DNA of 64,000 bases, taken from positions 97,468 through 161,467 of the forward strand of contig NZ_VMSG01000013.1 in assembly GCF_007713465.1 (NCBI RefSeq), written 5' to 3'. Made by a program: the position numbers and the translations under genes. A model generated the notes under the pieces. That model ran no database searches and was not told the DNA's origin. It saw only the letters and a list, made by a program, of their open reading frames with translations. Numbering within the stretch: the first letter of the stretch is position 1; every line of letters starts with the position of its first letter. This document shows positions 26,719-35,212 of this stretch, in pieces. Origin of the DNA: Pseudomonas sp. H3(2019) (GTDB lineage Bacteria > Pseudomonadota > Gammaproteobacteria > Pseudomonadales > Pseudomonadaceae).

Positions 26719-26795
26719 GTGATTTCTCCGAATATGAATTCTTTTGATTGCTGAACTTCAGACGTAGGCCTGGTGTGCAAGTTCCTTGGTTGGCC

Positions 26796-27398
26796 TCATT
26801 CTGGCACGCTACCGTGCAGGCTTAACAGCTCCGGTGTATTCAGGTTGGCCAGGCGTTGATCGTTTTCGGGGCATTGCAGTGCGATGGCCCCCAGGTTGCG
26901 CATGATGCGTCCGGGGCTGCGTTCACCCTCGTCCCAGGCGCTTTCAAACTCGCCTGCCAGCGCTACAGGGATAATGCACAGCAACGGTTCCCAATGCTCG
27001 CCCTGGCGTAGCATCAAGGGTTTGTCCGGCTGTTGGCAGGCGGCTTCTCGCATGGCCGTGAGCAGTTCGGCGTCAATGCGCGGCACGTCGCAGGGCAGTA
27101 CCATCAGATGGGGATGTCGCGCGACCACCAACCCGGCGCGAATACCAGCCAAAGGGCCCGGGAAGTCGCGGTTATCGTCATGCACCAACTGGTCGGCATA
27201 CAGCGCGTATTTCTCCAGATTGCGGTTGCAGGAAATGATCAGGTCATCGCTCAAACCTCGAGTCAGGTGATGCAGATGAGCAATCAGAGGCAGGCCATGC
27301 CACACCAGCAGCCCCTTGTCCTGACCGCCCATGCGCTGGCCACGTCCTCCCGCCAGAAGCAGGATGGAGCAGGGCGGCAACTGGAAGTTCGAGGTCAT
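26796..27398 (-). CDS. mobA: Molybdenum cofactor guanylyltransferase MobA
   Basis: 200 residues. It transfers GMP from GTP to molybdopterin to give the bis-MGD cofactor. The nucleotide-binding loop is [18 protein letters not shown], followed by [15 protein letters not shown] and [10 protein letters not shown], all standard for MobA. It is divergent from moaB-moeA, so the three molybdenum cofactor genes share one 81-bp promoter region. Confidence 0.95.
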   Translation of the reverse strand: MTSNFQLPPCSILLLAGGRGQRMGGQDKGLLVWHGLPLIAHLHHLTRGLSDDLIISCNRNLEKYALYADQLVHDDNRDFPGPLAGIRAGLVVARHPHLMVLPCDVPRIDAELLTAMREAACQQPDKPLMLRQGEHWEPLLCIIPVALAGEFESAWDEGERSPGRIMRNLGAIALQCPENDQRLANLNTPELLSLHGSVPE

Positions 27399-27479
27399 GA
27401 AGCATCTCCATCGATGCGCTGAAAAAATGAGGCGCTGTGATATAACACCGGGCTGTTTCTCCTACAACTGGACGAGCCT

Positions 27480-28019
27480 ATGAAAGCCAAGGCTGATGTA
27501 CCTTTCGCCCCGCTGAACATTGCGGTGCTGACTGTCAGTGATACCCGCACGCTGGAAACCGATACCTCGGGACAGGTCTTCGTTGACCGCCTCAGTGCCG
27601 CCGGGCATAACCTGGCCGCACGTATTCTGCTTAAAGATGACCTCTACAAAATTCGTGCGCAAGTCGCGACCTGGATCGCTGACGATGTCGTGCAAGTGGT
27701 GCTGATTACTGGCGGTACGGGTTTTACCGGTCGTGACAGCACACCGGAAGCGGTCAGTTGCCTGCTGGATAAGCAGGTCGACGGATTTGGTGAGCTGTTT
27801 CGGCAGATCTCGGTTGCGGACATTGGCACCTCGACGGTGCAATCCCGGGCGTTGGCAGGGTTGGCCAATGGCACGCTGGTCTGCTGTCTGCCGGGTTCTA
27901 CCAATGCGGTGCGAACCGGTTGGGACGGGATTCTCGCGGAGCAACTGGATTCGCGGCATCGTCCGTGCAACTTCGTCGCTCACTTGAAACAGGCGGCACC
28001 CTGTGAATCCCGTGGGTAA
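27480..28019 (+). CDS. moaB: Molybdenum cofactor biosynthesis protein MoaB
   Basis: 179 residues, MogA/MoaB fold that adenylates molybdopterin before molybdenum insertion. The binding loop is VLITGGTGFTGRDSTPEAV, with VSDTRT near the start and CLPGSTNAV near the end. The 3' end overlaps moeA by 17 bp. Confidence 0.95.
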   Translation: MKAKADVPFAPLNIAVLTVSDTRTLETDTSGQVFVDRLSAAGHNLAARILLKDDLYKIRAQVATWIADDVVQVVLITGGTGFTGRDSTPEAVSCLLDKQVDGFGELFRQISVADIGTSTVQSRALAGLANGTLVCCLPGSTNAVRTGWDGILAEQLDSRHRPCNFVAHLKQAAPCESRG

Positions 28020-29229
28020 GCCGGGCAAGACGGGCAGCTTGATGCCCGTCGAAGTGGCGCTCGCACGCTTGCTGGAAATGGCTGAGGCGTCGCCAATCCT
28101 CGAGCGTGAGCGATTGCCGTTGGCTGCGACCCAGGGCCGTGTTCTTGCCGAGGACCTGGTATCGACCCTTGATCTGCCGCCATGGCCCAATAGCGCCATG
28201 GATGGTTATGCCTTGCGCCTGGCCGATTGGACTGGCGAACCGCTGGTGGTCAGCCAGAAGATCTTTGCCGGGCAAGCCCCGGAGCCATTGGAACCGGGTA
28301 CATGTGCACGGATCTTCACTGGTGCCCCGGTGCCAGCGGGTGCTGACTGCGTCGAAATGCAGGAAAACACGGAAGTTCAGCCAGACCAACGGGTACGTTT
28401 TACCGAGACTATGCGCGCAGGGCAGAATATCCGCCCGCAAGGTCAGGAAACCACGGTGGGTGAACAGGTGTTGATCGCCGGTACGCGCTTGGGTCCTATC
28501 GAACAGGGTTTGGCAGCCTCATTGGGGTGTGCAGAACTTGAAGTCGTGCGCAAGGTACGGGTTGCGGTGCTGTCCACCGGAGACGAATTGGTCGAGCCTG
28601 GGCAGGCTCTTGGCCCAGGACAGATCTACAACAGCAATCGGGTATTGCTGTGCAGCTGGTTGCAGCGTTTAGGCTGCGAAGTGATCGATGCGGGGATTCT
28701 GCCAGACGATTTGCAGGCCACTCGCAATCGGCTCGCCGAATTGGGTGATGTCGACCTGATCCTTTCTACGGGCGGTGTATCGGTCGGCGAGGCGGATTTT
28801 CTGGGCATTGCGCTGCGTGAAGAGGGTGAACTCTCGTTGTGGAAGCTGGCCATCAAGCCGGGGAAACCACTGACGTTTGGGCACTTTCGAGGTGTGCCAG
28901 TGATTGGGTTGCCTGGTAATCCAGCATCGACGCTGGTGACCTTCGCCTTGTTGGCACGTCCCTATCTGTTGCGCCGTCAAGGCGTGAGAGAGGTTCGGCC
29001 TTTGCAGTTTCAGGTTCCGGCAGGATTCGTCTGGTCCAAGGCCGGCAATCGCCGGGAATACCTGCGCGGTCGTCTGGAGAATGGGCGGGCAATTATCTAC
29101 AAGAATCAGAGTTCGGGTGTTTTGCGCAGTGCAGCCTGGGCCGAAGGGCTGGTTGAAGTGCTGGAAGAGCGCACTTTGGTTGAAGGTGATTGGGTGAACT
29201 TTATCCCGCTGAGTGAAGTGCTGGGCTAA
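28003..29229 (+). CDS. moeA: Molybdopterin molybdenumtransferase MoeA
   Basis: 408 residues, full-length MoeA. It inserts molybdate into adenylated molybdopterin. Visible signatures: LPPWPNSAMDGYAL, GQAPEPLEPGTCARIFTGAPVP, AVLSTGDELVEPGQ, LSTGGVSVGEADF and GLPGNPASTLVTF. The start is a GTG that overlaps moaB, with an ATG at 28042 as the alternative. In P. aeruginosa the homologue is called MoeA1. Confidence 0.94.
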   Translation: MNPVGKPGKTGSLMPVEVALARLLEMAEASPILERERLPLAATQGRVLAEDLVSTLDLPPWPNSAMDGYALRLADWTGEPLVVSQKIFAGQAPEPLEPGTCARIFTGAPVPAGADCVEMQENTEVQPDQRVRFTETMRAGQNIRPQGQETTVGEQVLIAGTRLGPIEQGLAASLGCAELEVVRKVRVAVLSTGDELVEPGQALGPGQIYNSNRVLLCSWLQRLGCEVIDAGILPDDLQATRNRLAELGDVDLILSTGGVSVGEADFLGIALREEGELSLWKLAIKPGKPLTFGHFRGVPVIGLPGNPASTLVTFALLARPYLLRRQGVREVRPLQFQVPAGFVWSKAGNRREYLRGRLENGRAIIYKNQSSGVLRSAAWAEGLVEVLEERTLVEGDWVNFIPLSEVLG

Positions 29230-29255
29230 CTCTTTGCACACAACAGCCCCGCCAG

Positions 29256-29290
29256 CGCCAGGCCCGGAATGGATCACGCCGGGCCTGGCG
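29256..29290 (+). terminator. Terminator after moeA
   Basis: A perfect 12-bp stem, CGCCAGGCCCGG/CCGGGCCTGGCG, with an 11-base loop, followed by TTTCG. It also separates moeA from the convergent small gene. Confidence 0.75.
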
Positions 29291-29304
29291 TTTCGTGGTG
29301 CAGG

Positions 29305-29499
29305 CTACGCGTTAAGCAGCATCACGAGTTGATCGAAGCGACTATTGGCGATCCAGCCGAGCAGGCCGATGATCACCGCCGCAGCGCCTGCCGAGTAGGC
29401 AAGCCTGTGCTTGATGGATTTGGCGTCGTTTCGGGCCTCTTCCATATCTCTGCGGATGTACTTGAGGTGGGTCTCCAGCTCTACAACGCGCGGTTCCAT
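29305..29499 (-). CDS. Small coiled-coil plus membrane-anchor protein
   Basis: 64 residues. Residues 1-32 (MEPRVVELETHLKYIRRD onward) form a charged helix with heptad spacing, followed by one membrane segment (AYSAGAAAVIIGLLGWIA) and a short tail. The layout resembles small phage XhlA-type proteins and DUF1640, but no phage gene is nearby. The ATG at 29499 has GGAGGG 7 bases upstream, an unusually good ribosome site that supports the gene being real. Confidence 0.7.
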   Translation of the reverse strand: MEPRVVELETHLKYIRRDMEEARNDAKSIKHRLAYSAGAAAVIIGLLGWIANSRFDQLVMLLNA

Positions 29500-29827
29500 G
29501 TCGTTCCCTCCAGGTGTGTTGACGGTGCAATTGCATTCAGTCGGGTGAGCGGGGTGGCTGGTGTTTGGTGGCGCACCCCGGTTCGCTGGAAATCGGAAGT
29601 CATGGCTTTGCATTACGTGCATGGCTCCCTGCCCGATAGACTCTGGTCATAATACGTGCACATCCGTGTGTGTTTTTTGCTGTTGCCTGATAACTGCAGT
29701 CACAAGGTGTACCAATACCAAATGACCGTCAATTGGGCTTATTCATCACGACTTGTAAGAAAAAAGTCGGCATGTAGGATTCTTCTGAATGCCTGAGGGA
29801 TAGGCACTACAGGGCGTTGCATCTGGC
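29500..29827. other. Non-coding stretch downstream of the NarL-type regulator
   Basis: 328 bp without a gene. A 6-bp stem CGACTT/AAGTCG with a 9-base loop lies at 29749-29769, and GTGCCT/AGGCA arms lie near 29790-29810. Neither is a convincing terminator. Confidence 0.4.
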
Positions 29828-30487
29828 CTAATCGTCGAGACTGATGATTTGCTCGCGTACGGCAAACAGCACCAGGCCCGCGACATCGAAGATCTGCAAG
29901 CGTTTCATGATCTGAGAGCGGTGGGTTTCCACCGTTTTGATGCTCAGGCCCAAACCACTGGCAATCTCGCGAGTGGATTTACCACGCACGATCAAGCGCA
30001 GAATCTCGAGCTGACGGGCTGTCAGATTGTGCGTTTCGACGGATTCTGGCTGGCTTTTCTGGGCACGTACCAGCGCCTGATTGATCACGGTGTGAGCGAT
30101 GGCCGGGCTCAGGTAGCGTTCGTTGTTGCGCAAGGCTTCAAGCGCGTGTTCCAGTTCCGTGGCGGTGGTGTCCTTGAGCAGGTAGCCATGAGCGCCTGAC
30201 TCCAGGGCTTGCATGATCAGCGTCGGGTCGGTGTGCATCGACAGGATCAGCACTTTGCTTTGTGGACGTACTGCCTTGAGTCTTTGCAGAGCCTCAAGCC
30301 CGCCGGTTAGCTTCATGGATATATCCAGCAGGATGATGTCGGGGCTTAGCTTCTCGACCATTTCGAGCAGTTGTGCACCATCATTGGCTTCACCAATGAC
30401 GGCGTAACCGGGAATATCCAGAACCAGCGCACGCACGCCGGCTCTGATCAGCGAGTGGTCATCCACCAGAAGCAAGTTACAAGTCAA
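29828..30487 (-). CDS. NarL/LuxR-family response regulator
   Basis: 219 residues: receiver (LLLVDDHSLIRAGVRAL, phosphoacceptor in ILLDISMKLTGG, ILSMHTD, YLLKDT) and LuxR-type DNA-binding domain (LTARQLEILRLIVRGKSTREIASGLGLSIKTVETH). The usual proline after the DxSM motif is a lysine. The start appears to be TTG, overlapping the kinase stop (TTGA). Together with the upstream kinase it forms a two-component operon; the signal and targets are not evident. Confidence 0.88.
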   Translation of the reverse strand: MTCNLLLVDDHSLIRAGVRALVLDIPGYAVIGEANDGAQLLEMVEKLSPDIILLDISMKLTGGLEALQRLKAVRPQSKVLILSMHTDPTLIMQALESGAHGYLLKDTTATELEHALEALRNNERYLSPAIAHTVINQALVRAQKSQPESVETHNLTARQLEILRLIVRGKSTREIASGLGLSIKTVETHRSQIMKRLQIFDVAGLVLFAVREQIISLDD

Positions 30488-31476
30488 TGTTGAACCTTAT
30501 TCGTACTGGCTCGTTCGAGTGCGCGGGGCGCCCAGGGGAAAAGTGCTTCGATCTGCGTACCCTTGCCGGGCTCGCTGATGACGCTCAGGGTGCCGCCCAG
30601 TTGTTCGACCCGCTCCGACATGCCGGCCATTCCGCGTTGCCCTTCACGGCCAGGATGGGTGGCTGGAGAAAAGCCCAGTCCGTCATCGCTGATAAACAGC
30701 CCCAGCCCCTGGGGCAGACGTTGCAGGCGAATCAGCAGGTTTTTGGCTTGGGCATGGCGCAGCATATTGGTGACGGCTTCCTGAGAAATCCGAAACGCTG
30801 CCACCGCCATTTCTTCTGGAATACCGGTCAGGCGCTGCTGGCATTCAAGGCTCCAGTTCACGGCGGTATTGGCCAGCGTTTTGAGCAGATGTGCGCGCAA
30901 ACTGGCTTCAAGGCCAAGGCTGGTGAGTTGTCTTGGATTGAGAATGGCCGACACATCGCGAACTTTGGTCAGGGTTTCTTCCAGCGTGTCGCAGAGCAGG
31001 GTGCAATGGCTTTGCAGTTCTTCGGGCTGACGTCGCATGAGCCATTCACTTTGCAGCTTTGCCGCCGTCAGTAATTGGCCAATATCGTCGTGGAGTTCAC
31101 GGCTGAGCCGATGGCGTTCGTTTTCCTGTACTTCCAGCAAACGGTCGGCCAGTTCCTGAGGTTGGAACCTGATCGATTTTCGCGAACTGCAATACTGCAC
31201 CCAGACGCTGGTGGCTGCCGCGAGATTCAATATCAGCAGTGCGACTGGAAATTGGCTGGACAGGTAGTAAACCAGCAGGCTGCCCACCGCCGAGCACAGG
31301 CACAGCAGCAGTGTGAACCGGCGAACGCTTTTTCGGGAGGGTGACCAAGAGGCGACTGACTTGAGGCTGGCGTACATAGCGGATGGAGCCAATGAATGTT
31401 CGCTGCGGGCAGACCGGTCACGATGGCTGACGGGTCTCTGTGTGGAAAGCGCTGGTAATTGAATAGTGGGCTTCAA
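30484..31476 (-). CDS. NarX/DegS-type sensor histidine kinase
   Basis: 330 residues. After a polar N-terminus there are two closely spaced membrane helices (about 54-72 and 76-94) with almost no periplasmic loop, so the signal is probably sensed in the membrane or cytoplasm. HisKA_3 follows with RHRLSRELHDDIGQLLTAAK (phospho-His in ELHDD) and the ATPase with ISDDGLGFS. The start at 31476 would be TTG; an ATG at 31377 (MYASLKSVA) is a shorter alternative and neither has a good ribosome site. Confidence 0.85.
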   Translation of the reverse strand: MKPTIQLPALSTQRPVSHRDRSARSEHSLAPSAMYASLKSVASWSPSRKSVRRFTLLLCLCSAVGSLLVYYLSSQFPVALLILNLAAATSVWVQYCSSRKSIRFQPQELADRLLEVQENERHRLSRELHDDIGQLLTAAKLQSEWLMRRQPEELQSHCTLLCDTLEETLTKVRDVSAILNPRQLTSLGLEASLRAHLLKTLANTAVNWSLECQQRLTGIPEEMAVAAFRISQEAVTNMLRHAQAKNLLIRLQRLPQGLGLFISDDGLGFSPATHPGREGQRGMAGMSERVEQLGGTLSVISEPGKGTQIEALFPWAPRALERASTNKVQH

Positions 31477-31897
31477 GTTAGCGCAGTCTGATTGTCAAAA
31501 TCGAGTGTTGCACTGTACAAAGGGATAGGCTCCGCCTGAAGTCAGAGTGCCATAGCGCAGAACCAACTAATTGGGCCGCATAATACCACTTAACATACCG
31601 TTGGTCGCGTTCGCTATATATGTCCAAAAGGTCAGGAATTTTGCCGTTGCTGGACATCTGCTCCGCGTTGGCGGTCATGGGCTGGTGACTGAGCGTCCAG
31701 CATGACTCAATACGTCACTAATCAGTTTGCAGCGCTCTGGACGGGTAGCTCAGGAGGTCGGAAGTCGGCAACTAATGCTTGGGTTATTAACTTGATTCTG
31801 ACGTTAAAAGATATGAAGTATTCAATTGCGACGCGAAAGCGTTGTTGCTGGAAGTGTTAAAAATTATCAAACGATGCCATGCATTATCTGATGCAAC
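31477..31897. other. Non-coding stretch between kinase and HPt-like gene
   Basis: 421 bp, becoming AT-rich towards 31780-31890. A short open frame exists at 31478-31678 on the minus strand, but it has no ribosome site or recognisable features and I do not call it. No clear promoter or terminator seen. Confidence 0.4.
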
Positions 31898-32368
31898 TCA
31901 GGCATGTCTTGCCGAAAGCGGAACGCATGCGAATGGCTTGGGGGGTAATGCCAGGCGCGTCGGGGCACGGCCAATTTCCATCGCGAAGGCTTCGACCAAC
32001 GATATCTGTTCGGCGTCATCGAGGCTGAGTTGGCCGGTAGTCAGGTCGACCAGTTCAAGTTGCCAGGCCATCAATGTGAGGCACTCTTTCAAGGCACACA
32101 GTGCCTGGTCGTTCAGGTCGATTTGATTGCGTGCACCGTTGAGCAAGGCGTGAATGCACATCGAGAACTCGGATACCGCCCGCAGTGCCAATGCATCCGC
32201 CCGGTTGGCCAGGGTGAACAGTGTGTTCAGCATGCAATCGATGGCGTCCTGATCATTGTTGATCAGTTGCAGGTGGCTCAGGCATTCCTCGGATTTGGCC
32301 AGCAGGGTTTCAGCCTCGATCAAGAATTCGGGCAGTCGCTGATTCCAGTTTTTACGATCGTTCAGCAT
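31898..32368 (-). CDS. HPt-like helical protein lacking the phosphohistidine
   Basis: 156 residues, all helical. Its core (LNTLFTLANRADALALRAVSEFSMCIHALLN, split over two helices) lines up with the HPt/CheA-P1 pattern of a small-residue-rich helix followed by a helix ending near a linker. Where HPt proteins have HxxKG, this one has FTLANR, so phosphotransfer by histidine is not possible. It lies opposite cheV, divergently. Its role could be to bind a kinase or CheV without phosphorylation; this is inference. The ATG at 32368 has GGAG 7 bases upstream. Confidence 0.6.
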   Translation of the reverse strand: MLNDRKNWNQRLPEFLIEAETLLAKSEECLSHLQLINNDQDAIDCMLNTLFTLANRADALALRAVSEFSMCIHALLNGARNQIDLNDQALCALKECLTLMAWQLELVDLTTGQLSLDDAEQISLVEAFAMEIGRAPTRLALPPKPFACVPLSARHA

Positions 32369-32934
32369 GCTTTTCTCCACGACATCAAGTCAGGTGATGC
32401 AATCAGCCGTATGGCGAACGGGCGTAAGGTACTGCCGGACCACGACCGGAATCTGTAGGGCAGTTCTGATTTTTTGCTGTTGACGATGAACGGTCTGCTT
32501 GCGTTCGACGCGAATGCCCCGATGGAGCGAGCCTGATTGACAGCGTAACGAGGTGCCGAACTCATTCGCCGTGAGGCATGAGGTGCGTAACCCGGCGGGC
32601 TGAAAAAAGAGCTCGGCAAGGGTACTTCGATCACAGACAAAAGCCTGACTCCATTCATGCAGTGAGAATGGCGTCACATTAATGGCTATTGGATATCGCG
32701 AATATCAGGCTGATCCCGATTGCGGCTAGGGGATTCCCTGATATCACGGAACTTGACACGCAAAGACGAGTCGCGCGCAGGGTTGTGCAGTGGATGAAAT
32801 AGCCGCTTCAGTAGAGCATGATGTTAATGTGACATCAATTCCTTTGCGTGGCATTTTGTTTGCGGGTCAAGATTGCGTGAGATCCGCCGATAACTTTCTT
32901 TAGTGAATTCATCAGAAAAGCCCAGGAGTCATCA
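32369..32934. other. Regulatory region between the HPt-like gene and cheV
   Basis: 566 bp without a convincing gene. Besides the sigma-28 promoter of cheV, it holds a 10-bp inverted pair GTCACATTAA (32673-32682) and TTAATGTGAC (32824-32833), 141 bp apart. The remainder shows nothing I can name. Confidence 0.4.
32867..32893 (+). promoter_or_regulatory. Sigma-28 (FliA) promoter of cheV
   Basis: TCAAGATT (32867-32874), an 11-base spacer and GCCGATAA (32886-32893) match the flagellar sigma-28 consensus TAAAGTTT-N11-GCCGATAA: the -10 exactly, the -35 in part. It lies 42 bp before the cheV start. Confidence 0.85.
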
Positions 32935-33870
32935 ATGGCCGGCATTCTCGACACAGTAGATCAACGCACACAGCTGGTGGGTGAGAATCGCCTGGAAATT
33001 CTCATGTTCCGCCTGGCCGGTCGGCAGTTGTTTGCGATCAACGTCTTCAAGGTGCAGGAAGTCCTGCAATTGCCAAAACTGACCTTGATGCCGCAGCGTC
33101 ACCCATTTGTCTGTGGTGTAGTCAATCTGCGTGGCCAGACGTTGCCGGTGATCGACCTGTCCCAGGCCATCGGCATGCGGCCGCTGGTGCCGGGGCCCAA
33201 CAGCACCATCATCGTGACCGAGTACAACCGCTCGGTGCAGGCCTTCCTGGTCGGTGGCGTCGATCGCATCGTCAACATGAACTGGGAAGCCATTCTGCCG
33301 CCGCCAACCAGTGCCGGGCGCCAGCATTACCTGACGGCCATCAGCAAGGTCGATGACCAGTTGGTGGAGATCATCGACGTCGAAAAAGTACTCGCCGAGA
33401 TCGTGCCTTACAACGCCAAGGTTTCGCGTGACAAGCTGGAAGACCCGGTGCTGGAACGGGCCCGCGGTCGTGAAGTGCTGCTGGTGGACGACTCCAAGGT
33501 GGCCCTCTCCCAGTTGCGCGACACCCTGGGTCAGCTGGGGGTGAAAATGCACGTCGCCAGCGACGGCCTGAAGGCACTGAATATGCTCAAGGCCTGGGCC
33601 GATACCGGCGTGGTCATGACCGACAAACTGCTGATGATTTTCACCGACGCGGAAATGCCCGAGATGGACGGCTATCGCCTGACCACCGAGATTCGCAACG
33701 ATCCACGCCTGCGCGGCCTGTACGTCGTCCTGCATACCTCGCTGTCCGGCAGCTTCAACGACTCGATGGTGAAGAAGGTCGGTTGTGACAACTTCCTCTC
33801 GAAATTCCAGCCAGACAAACTGGTCGATGTGGTGCGCCAGCGCCTGATGCTCGACGCCGTCCCGGCCTGA
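32935..33870 (+). CDS. cheV: Chemotaxis coupling protein CheV (CheW-receiver)
   Basis: 311 residues. An N-terminal CheW-like domain (about 15-160; VFKVQEVLQLPKL, VVNLRGQTLPVIDLSQA) couples receptors to CheA. A C-terminal receiver (about 180-305; LLVDDSKVALSQL, phosphoacceptor in IFTDAEMPEMDG, SKFQPD) tunes the coupling by phosphorylation. The start ATG has AGGAG 7 bases upstream. No che or flagellar operon is adjacent, so this is an orphan cheV tied to motility through its sigma-28 promoter. Confidence 0.95.
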   Translation: MAGILDTVDQRTQLVGENRLEILMFRLAGRQLFAINVFKVQEVLQLPKLTLMPQRHPFVCGVVNLRGQTLPVIDLSQAIGMRPLVPGPNSTIIVTEYNRSVQAFLVGGVDRIVNMNWEAILPPPTSAGRQHYLTAISKVDDQLVEIIDVEKVLAEIVPYNAKVSRDKLEDPVLERARGREVLLVDDSKVALSQLRDTLGQLGVKMHVASDGLKALNMLKAWADTGVVMTDKLLMIFTDAEMPEMDGYRLTTEIRNDPRLRGLYVVLHTSLSGSFNDSMVKKVGCDNFLSKFQPDKLVDVVRQRLMLDAVPA

Positions 33871-33875
33871 CGGAG

Positions 33876-33908
33876 CATCACGGGCAGGCAGGGTGGCTGC
33901 CCGTGATG
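33876..33908 (+). terminator. Terminator after cheV
   Basis: A perfect 12-bp stem, CATCACGGGCAG/CTGCCCGTGATG, with a 9-base loop, 5 bp past the cheV stop and followed by TGCTTCTTT. Confidence 0.7.
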
Positions 33909-33971
33909 TGCTTCTTTGATTCATCAGCCGGCTCGTATATCGTGGCGCTTTTGCCCACCAGGGAGCTGGCC

Positions 33972-34778
33972 ATGTTGCGTCTGAGCGCGCTTTACCGTTT
34001 TCCACTCAAGTCTGGCAAGGGCGAAATCCTGCAACAGGCCAGCCTGGACAAGCTGGGGCTGGAGGGGGATCGACGCTGGATGCTGGTGGACGAGGCCAGC
34101 GGACGTTTCCTGACGCAACGCGCGGAATCGCGTATGAGCCAGTTGTCGGCGTTGTGGAGTGCTTCCGGGGGCCTGACGCTCAGCGCGCCCGGTCACTCGT
34201 CGATCGATATTGCCCTGCCGGCCATCGACGCTGAACAGCGTGGCGTGACCATCTGGCGCGATACCTTGCGGGTTCCCGATGCGGGGGATGCAGCCGGTGC
34301 CTGGGTCAGTGAGTTCATCGGCAAGCCTACCCGATTGGTGCAGGTGCCCGAGGCGCTGGCCCGTACCACTCAGGCCGGCTATGGCAAGGATGACGATAAA
34401 GTCGCTTTCGCCGACGGTTTTCCGCTGTTGTTGATTGGTCAGGCTTCGCTTGAGGACTTGTCGCAACGGGTCGGGCGTCCACTGGAGATGCTGCGTTTTC
34501 GACCGAATCTGGTGATCGAGGGCAGCGAGGCATTTGCCGAAGACGGCTGGAAGCGCATTCGCATTGGCGATGTCGAGTTTCGTGTGGTCAAGCCGTGTTC
34601 ACGCTGCATTCTCACCACCATCGACCCGCAGACCGGTAAGCGCAGCGACGACCGCGAACCCCTGGCGACGCTGCAAAAATACCGTGCGCAAGAGGATGGC
34701 GCGATGTTTGGCCAGAACCTGGTCAATGACGGCAATGGCCGGCTTGAAGTCGGCATGCCAGTAGAGATTCTCGAATGA
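33972..34778 (+). CDS. MOSC domain protein, YcbX-like
   Basis: 268 residues: MOSC N-terminal beta-barrel (MLRLSALYRFPLKSGKGE, about 1-120) and MOSC domain (about 125-265; VKPCSRCILTTIDPQTG contains the cysteine that binds molybdenum cofactor). The C-terminal ferredoxin domain of E. coli YcbX is missing. Homologues detoxify N-hydroxylated bases and other amine N-oxides. The ATG at 33972 fits the family N-terminus; upstream in-frame codons lack a site. Its cofactor could be supplied by the nearby mobA/moaB/moeA genes. Confidence 0.88.
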   Translation: MLRLSALYRFPLKSGKGEILQQASLDKLGLEGDRRWMLVDEASGRFLTQRAESRMSQLSALWSASGGLTLSAPGHSSIDIALPAIDAEQRGVTIWRDTLRVPDAGDAAGAWVSEFIGKPTRLVQVPEALARTTQAGYGKDDDKVAFADGFPLLLIGQASLEDLSQRVGRPLEMLRFRPNLVIEGSEAFAEDGWKRIRIGDVEFRVVKPCSRCILTTIDPQTGKRSDDREPLATLQKYRAQEDGAMFGQNLVNDGNGRLEVGMPVEILE

Positions 34779-34795
34779 CGCTGTAACGCCGGAAT

Positions 34796-34832
34796 GAAAA
34801 ATGCCCGTGTCTTTCGACACGGGCATTTTCTT
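34796..34832. terminator. Bidirectional terminator between MOSC gene and ppnP
   Basis: AAAAATGCCCGTGTC/GACACGGGCATTTTC with a 4-base loop, between convergent genes. Confidence 0.9.
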
Positions 34833-34847
34833 ATCGCGGTGAAACGC

Positions 34848-35132
34848 TTAGCCGCGGTATTCGCACAGGTAAGCGGTGTCGACGGCGACTTTCAGCTGGA
34901 ACTTGCTGTTGGCCGGTACGTTGAACTGGCTGCCGGCGGCGAAGGTTTCCCAGTCGCTGCTGTCAGGTAGTTTGACGGTCAGGGCGCCGGAAACCACGTG
35001 CATGATTTCACGCTGGCTGGTGCCGAATTCGTATTCGCCCGGTGCCATGACGCCGATGGTGGCCGGACCTTCAGCAGTGCCGAAGGCAATCGACTTGACG
35101 GTGCCGTCGAAGTACTCGTTGACTTTAAACAT
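34848..35132 (-). CDS. ppnP: Pyrimidine/purine nucleoside phosphorylase PpnP
   Basis: 94 residues, DUF1255 cupin-like family (E. coli YaiE). It phosphorolyses a wide range of nucleosides to base and ribose-1-phosphate. [42 protein letters not shown] and [13 protein letters not shown] are family signatures; length is standard. It stands between two terminators and is a single-gene unit. Confidence 0.93.
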   Translation of the reverse strand: MFKVNEYFDGTVKSIAFGTAEGPATIGVMAPGEYEFGTSQREIMHVVSGALTVKLPDSSDWETFAAGSQFNVPANSKFQLKVAVDTAYLCEYRG

Positions 35133-35155
35133 GGGCGATTCCTCGAAATGGGCTA

Positions 35156-35186
35156 AAAAGGCCGGCCAGTATGCACAAGGCCTTTT
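35156..35186 (-). terminator. Terminator after the exonuclease gene
   Basis: On the minus strand AAAAGGCC and GGCCTTTTT are separated by 15 bases. The hairpin lies 27 bp past the exonuclease stop and ahead of ppnP. Confidence 0.65.
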
Positions 35187-35212
35187 CGCCCGTCACCTGT
35201 TGCCCTCAAGGA

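Noticed and set aside
31478..31678. 66-codon open frame upstream of the NarX-type kinase
   Set aside because: No ribosome site, no conserved features and mixed codon use; not enough to call a gene.
32673..32833. 10-bp inverted pair GTCACATTAA / TTAATGTGAC, 141 bp apart
   Set aside because: Too short and too far apart to assign as an operator or element; recorded only as part of the cheV upstream region.
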